This document shows, piece after piece, positions 10,187-20,667 of a DNA stretch of 64,000 nt. The translations under genes were made by a program, and so were the position numbers. The stretch is from Anniella stebbinsi. Lineage: Eukaryota > Chordata > Lepidosauria > Squamata > Anniellidae. The first letter of the stretch is position 1, and each line of letters opens with the position of its first letter. The stretch lies in assembly GCA_029215795.1 (NCBI GenBank), contig JARDYH010000003.1, positions 258,885,562 to 258,949,561 on the forward strand, in the 5' to 3' direction. A model generated the notes under the pieces. The model made no database searches and was not told where the DNA came from. It was given only the letters and a program-made list of their open reading frames with translations.

Positions 10187-10554
10187 GAGTATGGTGGGTG
10201 TCACCTTAGACCTGTGCAGGTATTCACCTGCTCACATGTAGGGCGAAAGTGGGGAGGTGGAGGTGGACGTAAACCCTGCCCCCAATGCACCCAGCTGCTG
10301 GTCAGAGCTCCATGTGTTGACTGAAAAGGGCCTGTAAATGTATTCTGCTAAATTCACTCTCAGAGCTCCCATAAGGCAGAGTTCGTGATCACTGAGCGCA
10401 TTCAGCTGAAGATGCTTACAGAGCCTTTTTTGGAACTTTGTGCTGGCAGCCAGGTGCGTGAGCACTCTTACGCTCGTGCCCACATCCCCCTGCCCACAAA
10501 CAGGCAAACGCCTGCATCGGTCTCTTGATGAAGTGTTCTGGCACACTAGGGCGT

Positions 10555-10865
10555 GTTCTGAGAGCATATGATGCATCCCTCCTTGCGAAAGCTAAGGTGG
10601 TTAGTGCCTGGATGGGTGACTGCCGGTGGGGCTCCTGTGTGAGTCACCTTGGCCAGATCTACACCAAGCATGTTATAGCGGTATATGGTATGTGTCAATG
10701 GGCCCCAACAGTTGTCAGTGTACTTTAATACTGCTATAAAGCAGTAGCGTGGCTCCTGCCTTTTATGTACCACTTTCATCCTGCTATATCCTGCTTGCTG
10801 TAGATCTGGCCCTTGAGTTCTATGATGGTAGAAAGGTAGGATATGAATTTACTAAATAAAAAAAA
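10555..10865 (+). mobile_element. 5S rRNA-derived SINE, interrupted by a MITE
   Basis: gaaagctaaggtggttagtg and cctggatgggtgactgccgg match the internal promoter half of 5S rRNA (ggaagctaag..ggttagtacttggatgggagaccgcc). After an inserted family F MITE the SINE tail resumes as cttgagttctatgatggtag and ggatatgaatttactaaat. The family name is not assigned. Confidence 0.6.
10651..10812. mobile_element. Foldback MITE family F (copy 1)
   Basis: Terminal inverted repeats are ggccagatctacaccaagca and tgctgtagatctggcc, with internal ggtatatggtatgtgtcaat and cactttcatcctgctatat. CTT flanks both ends, consistent with a 3-bp target duplication. Related copies lie at 40790-41005, 41155-41280 and 48942-49058. 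Confidence 0.65.
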
Positions 10866-11021
10866 TATATCTCTTAAGTGTACCTGCCTTGTTCACTGCA
10901 TGGCTTGAGCAGAAAGGGAGACAACCCCGTGTAAGCATCATTGAGCACTTGGAAGGAAGACTGGAATACAGATAGGACAAATCATTACTATTATGGAATA
11001 GCCTCTGCTCATTCATTGCCT

Positions 11022-11077
<56 letters not shown>

Positions 11078-11635
11078 GTGGATTAATGCCTGCAATAAGC
11101 CCTAAACACCCTTTTACACAAGGCCGCTTCAAATAAAATCCAATTAGAAATGCAAGCAAACCTGCTATTAAGGAATTACTCTATTAATCGTATCTGTTGA
11201 TGCTTTCAGGCAGTAGTTAGTTTTAAACGACGGTTGCTTCCAACAAACATTTTGAGGCCACGAAACTGGTTAAAATTTGCATGCAAATCTTCCCATCCCG
11301 AAGTTTGAAAAGAAAAAGAAAAAAAGTAAAGCATTCTGCCCAGGACAACCCAAAACACTCTACTTTTTAAACCGGTAGTGGGAAATGGGTTTGGCACAGG
11401 GACTAAAGGAGGGCACTGGGATGTATAAGGTTGCTGGATTTTGTGCGATTGACGAATAGGCATGCTGCCTTTCTTTCCTACCTCTGCTATGCTGAAATGG
11501 TAACATGAGACATGGACCCTGCACATGGTCATGCCCGGTTGCATGATTCTAGTGCCTAAAAGGGGGTGGGTGGAAGAGCGCAATTGGTATTTCACATGGA
11601 GCTTCCACATCATACGTTGCCTACATCATACATTG
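10866..11635. other. FOXN2 intronic sequence with a (GA)n tract
   Basis: An uninterrupted (GA)25 lies at 11023-11072. No other feature is recognised. The minus-strand open frame here lacks any known domain. Confidence 0.5.
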
Positions 11636-11811
11636 CCCTCTTGACCAGATACAAAAGAGGGCAGGGCTCCTGCAGCTTTAACTGCTGTGATGAAGAGGGA
11701 ATTTCACCAGGTGCTGCGCGCCTACAAATGACACCTGCAGAAATTCCCTTTTCTATGCAACCGTTAAAGATACAGGAGCCCTGTCCTCTTTTCCATGTGG
11801 TCACCCTACTT
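11636..11811. mobile_element. Foldback MITE family A, truncated half copy
   Basis: Starts in the family's central junction (gccctcttgaccagatac), continues through tgcagctttaactgctgtga, aaattcccttttctatgcaa and gatacaggagccctgtcc, and ends at gtggtcacccta. Compare the full copies at 30784-31111 and 40370-40678. Confidence 0.75.
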
Positions 11812-12033
11812 TAACTGTTATCAGTGCACTTCAATACTGCTATAAGCCAGTAGTGTAGATCTAGTCTAGGTAGCTCTACGAGTTGAAGAGATCCTGCAGG
11901 ACGTCTAGTCAGACCACTCCTGCTCCATGCAGGGATCGTGCGGTTATAGGATCCTCTGAAACGGCGCTGCACACATCTGCACAAAATGTGAGAACCGCTT
12001 TGTAAAAAGTGCTGGTGTTCTGTTATTTCCTAG

Positions 12034-12158
12034 GTGAATGGAAAAGGTTCTTTATGGTGTGTGGATCCAGAGTATAAACCGAACCTTATACAAGCTCTGA
12101 AGAAGCAACCGTTCCCCTCTGCATTTGCATTTTATACCCCACCGGCATCGCCACTGAG
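12034..12158 (+). CDS. FOXN2: FOXN2 coding exon: end of the forkhead domain (wing 2)
   Basis: FOXN2 is a nuclear forkhead/winged-helix transcription factor. The exon opens after tttcctag and reads [20 protein letters not shown], then ALKKQPF. This is the C-terminal end of the FOXN2/FOXN3-type forkhead domain and lies at about residue 180 of the roughly 430-residue human protein, from memory. It continues as [14 protein letters not shown] and ends two bases into a codon before gtagga. Phase is 0 in, 2 out. The recognition helix and earlier forkhead exons are not in this window and must lie upstream. FOXN3 is the nearest alternative, but the downstream exons fit FOXN2 better. Confidence 0.93.
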
Positions 12159-12194
12159 GTAGGATTGCTTTTTGTTTAAACTCACAATACAACC

Positions 12195-12370
12195 TTGGAG
12201 TGGGAAGAAATACAGGGTAGTAGTATCCATTGTTAGTCCTACGCAGAGTAGACCCACTTAAATGAATGAGACTTAAGTTAGTTGTGACTAATATGGGTCT
12301 CCTTAATTTCAGTGGGTATACTCTATGTAGGACTAATTGGATAGAACTCATAGGCTTCAGTCTTAACAAG
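12195..12370. repeat. Foldback repeat family Q (gtcctacnnagagtagaccca type)
   Basis: One arm has ttagtcctacgcagagtaga; the other has ctctatgtaggactaatt, with an inverted block around atgagacttaagttagt. Related blocks at 18838-19000 and 39285-39400 contain aagtaagtcccattg and agcctc-type ends. Confidence 0.45.
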
Positions 12371-12468
12371 TATCACGGCCTTTGGACATTACTGCATTGT
12401 TGTCCAGAGATTGTGTTACTAAAAAAAATGGATAATTAAGTCTTTGTCCTGTTCATTTATTTGTAAAG

Positions 12469-12640
12469 GGGGAGTGCCCATAGCTATCTGGGGTAGAGCA
12501 CATGCTTTGTATGCAGACGGGTACAAACTCAGTTCCCCTTCAGTTCTAGCAGACAGGACTGGGGAAGATCCTCCTTCCCGCCCCCTCATTGAAACCTTCC
12601 TGGATAGCTACTGCCGCTCAAGAGCAGTCATAACTGGGCT
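12469..12640 (+). mobile_element. tRNA-Ala-derived SINE, diverged
   Basis: gcccatagctatctggggta, gagcacatgctttgtatgca and acaaactcagttccccttca match the SINE head at 10000-10186, with a small insertion in the A-box region. Confidence 0.6.
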
Positions 12641-12741
12641 ACCTTGGCCAACAGCTATAAGGCAATTTTGTATTTTCATCACAAATGCCAACCTCTTTAA
12701 ATTATAATTGGTATTCTGTTTGAATTTATGAAAGATCTTTT

Positions 12742-12775
12742 AACACACACACACGCACACACAACACAACACAAG
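12742..12775. repeat. (AC)n microsatellite, imperfect
   Basis: acacacacacacgcacacacaacacaacaca. Confidence 0.9.
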
Positions 12776-12830
12776 ATGTTTGCAATAGCTGAGAGAGACT
12801 TAGGCCTGGTTCGCGAATCCAAGGAAACCT

Positions 12831-13138
12831 GGTTCACCCATAACAATGACCCAGAGTACGGGTTGAATATGGGATGTCATTGAATCATAGGTTGTCATTG
12901 AATTATGAGCTGTTGTTATGTATGAACCCTGCATTATGGTTTAACTGTGGGTTGGTAAGAACCGAGGGAAGCCATACTTTGCTATTGCAGTGTAAACTCT
13001 AGGTTGTTTATGGTTAACAGCCCAAAGTTAAACCATGGTGCATGTTTTGCATGTAATGCCAACCCACGATTTAATGACCACCCATGATTCAATGACAACC
13101 CATATTCAACCTGTACTCTGGGTCACCATTATGTGAAT
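12831..13138. mobile_element. Long-arm foldback element
   Basis: The left arm (about 12831-12890) has cacccataacaatgaccca, gagtacgggttgaatatggg and tgtcattgaatcat. The right arm (about 13083-13138) has atgattcaatgacaaccca, tattcaacctgtactctgg and gtcaccattatgtgaa. Arms of about 55 bp are largely complementary around a loop of about 190 bp. Confidence 0.7.
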
Positions 13139-13479
13139 TCTGTATATGGCATGTTGCATGCTAAATATTGATCTTGTTTGCACGCAATGCTGACCCATGG
13201 TTTATCTCATCAATGTTTAATCCATTATTATTATTTTTTGCCATACCCAGGGTTTGTCTGACAAATGATTGAACAAACTGTGTTTTGTTTTCTCACTCCC
13301 TTGGTTGTTTGATTCCCTCCTTCGCCCATTCCCACCCTGTATCCTAAATGCTTTTGTGGCATTCTAGTACTGGTATGTTGAATGGCTGTGTATTTTGACT
13401 GCTCTTGACCTCTGTAGCCTGGCAAAATAACCCTCAAATAACTCATGGTTCTGTTTCAGTCGTAACAGCAATCTATGAT

Positions 13480-13935
13480 TTAAACAACCCAGAGTTCACA
13501 ACCCAGCAACAAACATGGATTCTCTTTGTGGTTTGTTAGCAAACCATGGTTTGTGAGCATGGCTTGGTACGCACAGCATGACAATCCAGAATTCATGCCA
13601 TGGGTTAGCATATGTGTAACCAGTAAAGCCAAAATTTGAGGATTGGGAATAGGCTATACAGATCGCATCAATTTCTGTTAGGCTTGCTTCCATTTGAGTC
13701 TCACCATACATTTTGGAGAGGCACAGTACGGCAGTGGCCCAACTCTGGGGAGTTGTCCTGCCCAAGTCAAAGATGGCCCATGTGAGCCTGGAACGCAGCA
13801 GATCAGCCATCTCCAACCTGGCACCCTTCAGGTGTGTTGGACTGCAACTACCATAATTCCCAGCCAGGATGGGCATTAGCTAGCAATTACAGGAGTTGCA
13901 GTCTAACACATATGGAGGGTGCCGGGTTGAAGAAG
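13480..13935. repeat. Foldback fragments, family C-like then family K
   Basis: 13480-13640 has cagagttcacaacccagcaa and ggtttgttagcaaaccatgg, similar to the element at 15090-15595. 13808-13935 is family K: caacctggcacccttcaggt and actgcaactaccataattcc, with an inverted counterpart ggagttgcagtctaacac. Confidence 0.45.
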
Positions 13936-13949
13936 ATTCCAGGAGACAG

Positions 13950-14360
13950 ATATGTGGAGGGGGAAGAGTGGCTGGCTGCAAGATGATAAGGATGGATGGG
14001 CTCACTGGGGTCCGGGAGCTGCAGGCGTTCGTGGCCTCGCTGCTCACCTGCATGAGCTAGGCCGCGTGAAGCCCTGGATGGCTTACTGCATGGTCCGCAA
14101 GGTCCCCGTAGCCGCCCACTCCCCCTGCAAGCCATCCGCTTCTCCCTGCTGTCCAGAAATGCTGAGCTCCCGAAAGTGCGCAGCTCTGATCTTGCACACA
14201 GTGGCTGCCATGAATAGCCATTTCCTCAAGATTAGGGACGTGAAGGGCGGGGAAAATTGGGCAGCTCACAGGCGAAGTGGGAGGCTGCAGGGCTCTCGCG
14301 GACCTTGCGGCACTCTTTGAGTGCACACACGCCACAGGCTTTGGGGAGCTGGGTCCAGAC
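13950..14360. other. GC-rich CpG-containing block, unclassified
   Basis: A locally GC-rich stretch in AT-richer intron, with a 122-codon + strand open frame at 13952-14320 that has no recognisable domain. It could be an old repeat or a decayed CpG island. It does not join in frame to FOXN2. Confidence 0.3.
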
Positions 14361-14812
14361 GCGACCGGATGCCTGCAGCATCGCTACTGCATGATCTCCT
14401 CAGATCATAGTTAGGGTACAGTGAAACTACCTACAAGAATGCCTTTCAGCCAAGGCTGTTCATAATGCAAGTGAGCCGTGATGACTTGCATTGAAGAGAA
14501 ATCCATTCTGGCTATGAATCTGGTGGAGAAAATACCAGTTTTTTACTTTACGCAAAGCTGACACTTGGCTCAATTAAAAAAGAATTAGAAGCACTCTCAA
14601 AATCGACGTAACTAATTAGGGTTCTGTGTTGTTCTTATTTTAAAGAGAACATTCTTAACCTATCAAAGATGAAACCTTCTCGGCAAAATATCAGGGCCAT
14701 TAGGAATTTTTTAAAGGACAGCTCTGCAAGGACTAAAGTCAAGCTTATGTCTATATCTAGTGGTAATTGAAAAACAGCTGCTGTGTTTAGTTTTCCTTCT
14801 TTCCAGAAGTAT

Positions 14813-14925
14813 TGGCTCTGTTCAGAAGACACCTTGAACCACGGCTTTAACCACAGTGAATAAGGCTTTTTGCCTTATTCACCGTGGTTAAAGCTGTGGT
14901 TTAAGGTGTCTTCTGAACAGGGCCA
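14813..14925. mobile_element. Foldback MITE family D, single near-perfect hairpin
   Basis: Arms of about 54 bp run from tggctctgttcagaagacac to aataaggc and from gccttatt to ctgaacagggcca, with a loop of only about five T. The family recurs as a nested pair at 38567-38801. Confidence 0.85.
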
Positions 14926-15086
14926 CTAAGTCTACATTAGTTTCTGTGGGAGGCAAAGTGTTGAGACTGTAGTTCACCTGCAACTACCCATGGTTTGGAG
15001 GTTTGGGTCTCTCTCTCTGTCTTACATCTTGGCTAATATTAATAAAACCAAGAGAGTTAGAGAGGCCCCACTTTGGTTATTATGTT

Positions 15087-15595
15087 ACCCTGGCCTGGTT
15101 TGTCATTCTGCTAACCTGTAGTTTTTTTTAACCCATAGTTAACTCATGGTTTGTTGTCCTGTCCAAGATTTGTCTGGCAATTGATCAAACAAACTGGTTT
15201 GTTTTTTCAATCCCTGGGTTGTTGGTTTCCTTCCTCCTTCCCCTTCTCCTTCCCTGTATCCCAAATGCCTTTGCAGTGCTGTAATATTGGCATGTAGAGC
15301 GACTGGTTTTTTTTTTTACCACTCTTGCCTGCTGCCTCTTTGGCCTGGCAAAACAACCTATGAACAACCCGTAATTCTGAGTTCACATGTAACAACAACC
15401 CATGGTTGAAACAAGCCAGAGTTCACAACCCAGCAACAAGCCATGGGTTCTCTTCCTAGGCTGTTCATAGTTAATAAGCCATGGTTTGTTAGCACAGCCA
15501 CATTAACACAGCCACATTAACACGTAACGACAACTCAGAATTCAACAACCCATACCATGGTTTAACATTGGGGGCAAACCAGGCCACTGCCTTTT
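15087..15595. mobile_element. Foldback element, family C-like
   Basis: Outer ends are ccctggcctggtttgtc and gggcaaaccaggccactg. Internal inverted pairs include cccatagttaactcatggtt against caacaacccatggttgaa, and caagccatgggttctcttcc. It is related to the blocks at 13480, 34243 and 37226. Confidence 0.5.
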
Positions 15596-15840
15596 ATGTC
15601 TTTCCTTCCCTGCCATGTCCCAGCTTTGAAAATGGGTGCTTGTGCCTTCAAATTGAGAACAGTGTTGTGAAGATACTAATTTAGAGATATTTATAACCTG
15701 CCTTTCTTGAAATCTTATCAATTTGAAAATTGACATAGAGCAATAAGAACATTAACATGTTCAGTGGGCCCCTACTGGTGTGTGGTCCCTCGGCAGGTGC
15801 TCAACCATACCTACCCCTGACACCAGCCCTCCTTCACTTA

Positions 15841-16480
15841 AGAACATAAGAAGAGCCCTGCTGGATCAGTCCAAGGGTCCATCTAGTCCAGCACTCCATT
15901 CACATACTGGCCAACCAGCTGCCAACCAGCTACAAACAATTAATACAAAATTATGCATGGTGTGGAGAATGTGGAAAGGGAGACATTTTCTCCCTCTCTC
16001 AAAATTCTAGAACCCAATGGGGTGATCCCATGAAGCTGACTGGTAGGAGATTCAGGACAAATAAAAGGAAGGACTTCTTCACGCAGCGCATAGGTAAACT
16101 ATGGAATTCACTACCACAAGATGTAGTGATGGCCACCAATTTGGATGGCTTTAAAAGGGGGCTGAATCAATTCCTGGAGGAGAAAGCTATCAATGGCTAC
16201 TAGTCCTAATGACTATAAGTACCTCCACTATCTGAGGCAATAAGCCTATATATGCCAGATGCTGGGGAATATGGGTGGGAGGGTGCTGTTGCACCATGTC
16301 CTGCTTTGTTGGTCCCTGGTCGACAGCTGGCTGGCCACTGTGTGAACAGAGTGCTGGACTAGATGGACCCTCGGTCTGATCCAGCATGGCACTTCTTATG
16401 ACATGGTGCAACAGCACCCTCCCAACCATGTTCCCCAGCAAACAGTGTATATAGGCTTACCGCCTCTGATACTTGGCCAA
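15841..16480. mobile_element. CR1-like LINE fragments in opposing orientations
   Basis: 15841-15930 is an antisense 3' fragment. 15935-16402 is a sense copy running from caaaattatgcatggtgtgg to ggtctgatccagcatgg. 16403-16480 is antisense again, starting inside the family at gtgcaacagcaccctccc. The three pieces form a partial palindrome. Confidence 0.75.
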
Positions 16481-16599
16481 CAATGAGGCCTTTTAAAATC
16501 ATCCAGGCAGCTGAAAGTATTGAAATATCTTCCCCTGGGTAGATTTTTTTGCTCCTTTGCAGGAAGGGCATGCATGGCTTCCAATCCCCCTTCTCAAAA

Positions 16600-17445
16600 T
16601 AGACTGGAATGCAGCAGAAATTCTTGCCAGAAGGACTCCTATTAACAGATGCTCATTACAGACTTAGGCTCAAGTCACTTTGTGGAAAGTTATTTGAGGT
16701 GGCCTAAAAGGACACGGTTGTATTTTTTTTCTGTATTTTTTTCTTTAGAGAAATAAAGATTTGGGGGTATTTGGCATGGGAAGGTGTCATACCCTTTGGA
16801 ACGGAATTTTAAGGAGCTTGGTTTGGGATCTGGAGTAAAGCCAAATCCCAGGGATATGGAACAGTAACGGGAAAGGGGAAAACTCTGGGTTTGTGGAAAG
16901 GAATGGCAGGAAAAGAGCACAGAAGAGTTGCTCATTAATAGCGTTTCTAGTCCTTAGGATGAGAAGACCTAGAGGTGAAATCTAGGAAGCTGCCTAGCCC
17001 AGTATTACCTATTCTGGCAGGCAGTGGCTCTCTGGTCTTATCACCTGTGAATTATCCTTTTTAACTGGGAATGCTCGGGATTTATCCTGCCACCTTCTGC
17101 ATTTGAGTCCATTTCACACAGCACCCAATCTGGGGTTGCCATCAAGGGTATACCCAAAGCAATCAGCAGCAGCCAACCACCACTCTGAGTAAACCAATAT
17201 GATAGAGAGGCTTTCCAAGCGCCTGTTCGTCGCGTTCACGTTCCCAACATTTTAAAAAATGGTAAATGTGTTAAAATGCATGTGTTAAAAAAAAAAAAGT
17301 CTGAACAGGCACCCTGTCTGTAATAAACAGTGTCTGCCACTCATTTATGGCAGTGGGTTCAGAAATTGGCTCTGCATTCACCAGCTGCACTGGTTTAAGA
17401 CCTGCTAGGCCAGTGGCGCTTCTTATCAAAGGTGAGGAAGGGGGA
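16600..17445. other. FOXN2 intronic sequence, nothing recognised
   Basis: No exon, RNA gene or clear repeat family was seen apart from an A12 run near 17287-17298. Confidence 0.5.
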
Positions 17446-17449
17446 ACAT

Positions 17450-17855
17450 GACAGAGGCGTACAAATTATGCATGATGTGAACAATGAGGATAAGTACTAG
17501 AAACCGGGGTCATCCCATGAAGCCGATTGGTAGGAGGTTCGGGATAGATAAAAGGAAGGACTTCTTCACACAGTGCATAGTTAAACTATGGAATTAGCTA
17601 CCACAGGATGTCGAGATGGCCACCAATTTGGATGGCTTTGAAAATGCTCCTGGTGGCTCTATGCAACCTACAATATCAAAGGCAGTATGGTTCTGCCTAC
17701 CAGTTGCTGGGGAACAGGAGCAGAAGGGTGCTGTTGCACTCATGTCCTACTGGTGGGTTTCTGACCGGCAACTAGTTAGCCACCACATGAACAGAATGCT
17801 GGATGAGATGGACCCTTGGTCTGATCCAGCACGACTCTTCTCATGATCTCATGTT
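17450..17855 (+). mobile_element. CR1-like LINE 3' end, sense
   Basis: tgaagccgattggtaggagg, aaaggaaggacttcttcaca, gatggccaccaatttggatg, tgctggatgagatggaccct and an end of tctcatgatctcatg. It lies about 130 bp before the FOXN2 exon at 17987. Confidence 0.85.
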
Positions 17856-17986
17856 ATGTAATCTCCATTAGAAGAGAAACACTGCCCATTTGAACTCACT
17901 GAAGGTGCAAATGTGGTTAGATCAAGAGAATTTCATTCTGGTTAGCAACGTCTGTAAACCTTGGGTTTCCTTTTCCTCTCTTTCAG

Positions 17987-18051
17987 TGGTTCATCGTCTC
18001 CTTGCTACTTAACCTCGGTTCTGAAACAGAGCCAGGGCCGACCTATCAAAG
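17987..18051 (+). CDS. FOXN2: FOXN2 coding exon, post-forkhead linker
   Basis: Flanked by ctctctttcag and gtaggtgtg. Joined to the previous exon it completes a serine codon and reads GSSSPCYLTSVLKQSQGRPI then K, ending one base into the next codon. The remembered human segment is SPHYLSSVIKQNQVRNLK. The exon is 65 nt, phase 2 in and 1 out. It lies in the low-complexity linker between the DNA-binding domain and the conserved ESDIDAA segment. Confidence 0.9.
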
Positions 18052-18109
18052 GTAGGTGTGGTATCGGTTGACCCTCTTTCAACTCTCCTTTGTTTTGGGA
18101 AATTGTCCA

Positions 18110-18530
18110 AAGCCTTGATGCGTGGCCTGCTGCAGACGCCATAGTCGAATTATGGCTCGGAGGCAACCTATGATTTGTAGTAGTCTTGGTTTGCCCGATT
18201 TGTGACCTAGTACAGATGCTGTGGCGAAGTTATGGTTTGGCTATTGTGTGAACAGGCTTTGGGCTCACGTATTCCAGTCGTGTTCTTGGATTCACTCCTT
18301 TACTTTCTGTCTTGCAAGGGAATCTGAGCACGTGAGGGGAGGAGGGAACACATAAGCTCAAACCCCATTCATGATGGCCAAACCATAACTTGGTCATGGT
18401 ATCCATACTGGATCACAAATTGGGGAAACCATGACTACCGCAAATCTTGGTTTGCCTCCAAACCAGAATTGGAAACCATGATTTGAACAGGCAACCACGG
18501 TTTGGTTGTGACATCTGAACTGTGCCCAGA
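18110..18530. mobile_element. Foldback element (accataactt / aagttatggtttgg arms)
   Basis: The left arm has ggcgaagttatggtttggct and gtagtcttggtttgcc. The right arm has ggccaaaccataacttggtc, gcaaatcttggtttgcctcc and ggcaaccacggtttgg. It lies just downstream of the FOXN2 exon. Confidence 0.5.
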
Positions 18531-18837
18531 TATGTTTCAGGAGTGCCGTTAAAGGTCCTCTTGTTTGAGATGACTGTTTTATGGCAGCAGTATAGCATAA
18601 CCTTTCATTCATAGTAGTATATTGTGTTCTAGCTTTAAATTAGTGAGTTGTTGGATTTGGATGGTGGTGGGCATTTTTAGGGGTGTTATAAGCACCAATC
18701 CCTGAGGTTAGCGCTGCTTAGGACTCAAAATAAGCATATGTGGAATTATACACACCTATTACTCTGAAAGTGAGTGTTTTACGGTAAAGAAGTTGAAGGG
18801 AAAGGCAAACCTCAGGCTGGTGCCAAATAAGATGTAC

Positions 18838-19000
18838 AGTCCCTATGCATGCTTATTTGGAAGTAAGTCCCATTGGGTACCATGGGACTTACTCTCAAGT
18901 GAATGTATTTACAGTGCATGTCTCTTCAGAGGTTCCATTGACTTCCATGGGACTTGCTTGAGAGTAAGGGTGTATAAGATTGCAACCTCAGTAGGGCTGC
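18838..19000. repeat. Foldback repeat family Q
   Basis: gcatgcttatttggaagtaa and gtcccattgggtaccatggg are followed by the inverted ccatgggacttgcttgagag, ending in taagattgcaacctcag. Confidence 0.6.
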
Positions 19001-19139
19001 TCTCTTGCAATCTTTCTCTCTGGATTATTGCAATGATTTCATCTGATCTTTTTGACCCGATTTCAACATCTTTTTTTAACAACTCCATTTACAATCCTCA
19101 CTCATCTAAACCTTCATCTATTTCCCACTTAGTATTTAG

Positions 19140-19282
19140 ATCAGGGGAAGGCAACTTGGTGCCCTCCAGAAGTTGTTGGACTACAACTCCTGTCAGCTCC
19201 ATCCAGCATGGTCAGTGGTCAGGGATTATGGGAGTTGAATCCAAAACATCTGGAGGGCATCAGTGTGGCTAGCCCTGATTTA
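19140..19282. repeat. Foldback repeat family K
   Basis: ggcaacttggtgccctccag, gttggactacaactcctgtc, gattatgggagttgaatcc and acatctggagggcatcagtg form the two arms. Confidence 0.65.
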
Positions 19283-19287
19283 GATTT

Positions 19288-19474
19288 AGAGCAGTACGAC
19301 AATGGAACCAATGACCTAGGGAGGTGGTGGGCTCTTTCACACTAGAGGCCTTCAAGAGGCAGCTGGATGGCCATCTGTCAGGGATGCCTTAAGGTGGATT
19401 TCTGCATTGAGCAGGGGGTTGGACTCCATGGCCTTATAGGCCCCTTTCAACTCTACTATTCTATGATTCTATGA
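19288..19474 (+). mobile_element. CR1 LINE 3' end, sense, short
   Basis: gcagtacgacaatggaacca, ttcaagaggcagctggatgg, ttggactccatggccttata and the terminal attctatgattctatg. Only the last ~187 bp of the element is present. Confidence 0.9.
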
Positions 19475-19577
19475 TATTTTGGCATCTCAATCTGTATTCC
19501 TTCTTTGCATGCCCTGCTTCCCATTTGCCTTGCTTTGTTTCTTTGATTGGCTGGCTGCTCCTTTTGACTTTTGAAAC

Positions 19578-20092
19578 AACACATTTCTCAGCGGTGGTTT
19601 TAGAACCTCATGGTGGAGTTTTTACACTACCGTTGAGAAATGTGTGGTCTGGCGGGAAAACTCCACGCAACGGTGGAGTTTTAAAAAAAACATTCCACGC
19701 AGACTATCCACGCCGTGCAGAGGAGAGTTCCTGCACAATGGGTGTGTTGCGCGTGGTGTGGAGGGCTCCGTGGAGTTTTCTGTTGCGTTGAGTTGACTTT
19801 TCCCACTGGCTACAGAATTCCCTGGCAAGAGTGGTGAAAAAAGCAAGTGGTGTTCTAGCAGAGCCGCGGGTATTGTTTTTTTGCAGCAATGGCTGATGGA
19901 ATACCATCGGGAGGACCGGGGGAGGAGAGAAGGCGGAGGAACTGTCAATCGAACGTGATGGATTTTATTCAGCTCCACAGTAGCCCACAGGCACACAATG
20001 GTGGAGTTAGAAAATGTTATGTGGGGAGTATCCCTTAAAAACTCCACCACTGAGTGGAATTTTCACACTGTGTTGACTAATATGTTGTCTGA
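19578..20092. mobile_element. Foldback element, family E (gtggagtttt arms)
   Basis: The left end aacaacacatttctcagcgg and the right end ccaccactgagtgg followed by cacactgtgttg are inverted. Internal blocks such as gcaacggtggagtttt, tggtggagtttttacac and aaaactccaccac recur in both orientations. Confidence 0.55.
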
Positions 20093-20587
20093 ACTAATCC
20101 ATAGACTCCCCAACCTTGTTTGGCCAATGGGTACATTTGAAATTTTGAGACTGTGCCATGGCACTCTCACAAAATGGCTGCCATGGTGGGCATGGCCAGT
20201 CACAAAACACCCATTTCCTGGCAGGACACTGGTGAGGCTAAAATAAAAGTAACTTTCCCCAAACATTTTTTTAAAAAAATAGGTGCTGGGAGCCTGGTTT
20301 GCACCAATGGAGGTGTCTCTTGTCACATTGGTATCCACAGGTACCATATTGAGGACCCCAGATGTAGAAGAAACCAGGGTGTTGCCCCAGGGTTGTGCTT
20401 ATCCATTTTGAATTTACTTTGGCAGAAATATAATCTCGCGATCCTTACTTGGAGCTCAAGCTCACTGTGCTCTCTCAGCTAAGACCCTAAACCTACCTTG
20501 TTTGTTACTATATACACATATAATTTATATATTTATTGTATTATTTGTTATTTATTACATATTAATATTTATTTATTTATTGCTTGC

Positions 20588-20667
20588 TGGTAACCTCAAG
20601 ACTGGATAACTGCAATGCGCTGTTTGTGGGGCTCCCCTTAAGGTTGCCTCGGAAGCTACAGCTGTTC
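20588..20667 (+). mobile_element. L2-like LINE, 5' part of a copy split by CR1
   Basis: ctggtaacctcaagactgga and ttgtggggctccccttaagg match the L2 RT region at 6740-6807. The copy resumes at about 21337. Confidence 0.7.

Noticed and set aside
11636..11811. A true monomer of MITE family A
   Set aside because: Its left edge (gccctcttgaccagatac) is the reverse of the dimer's central junction, so it is a truncated dimer, not an original unit.
1..12033. FOXN2 forkhead recognition-helix exon within the window
   Set aside because: Scanned for sequence encoding the KPPYSF, GWKNSVRHNLS and NKCF motifs and found none. These exons must lie upstream of the window.
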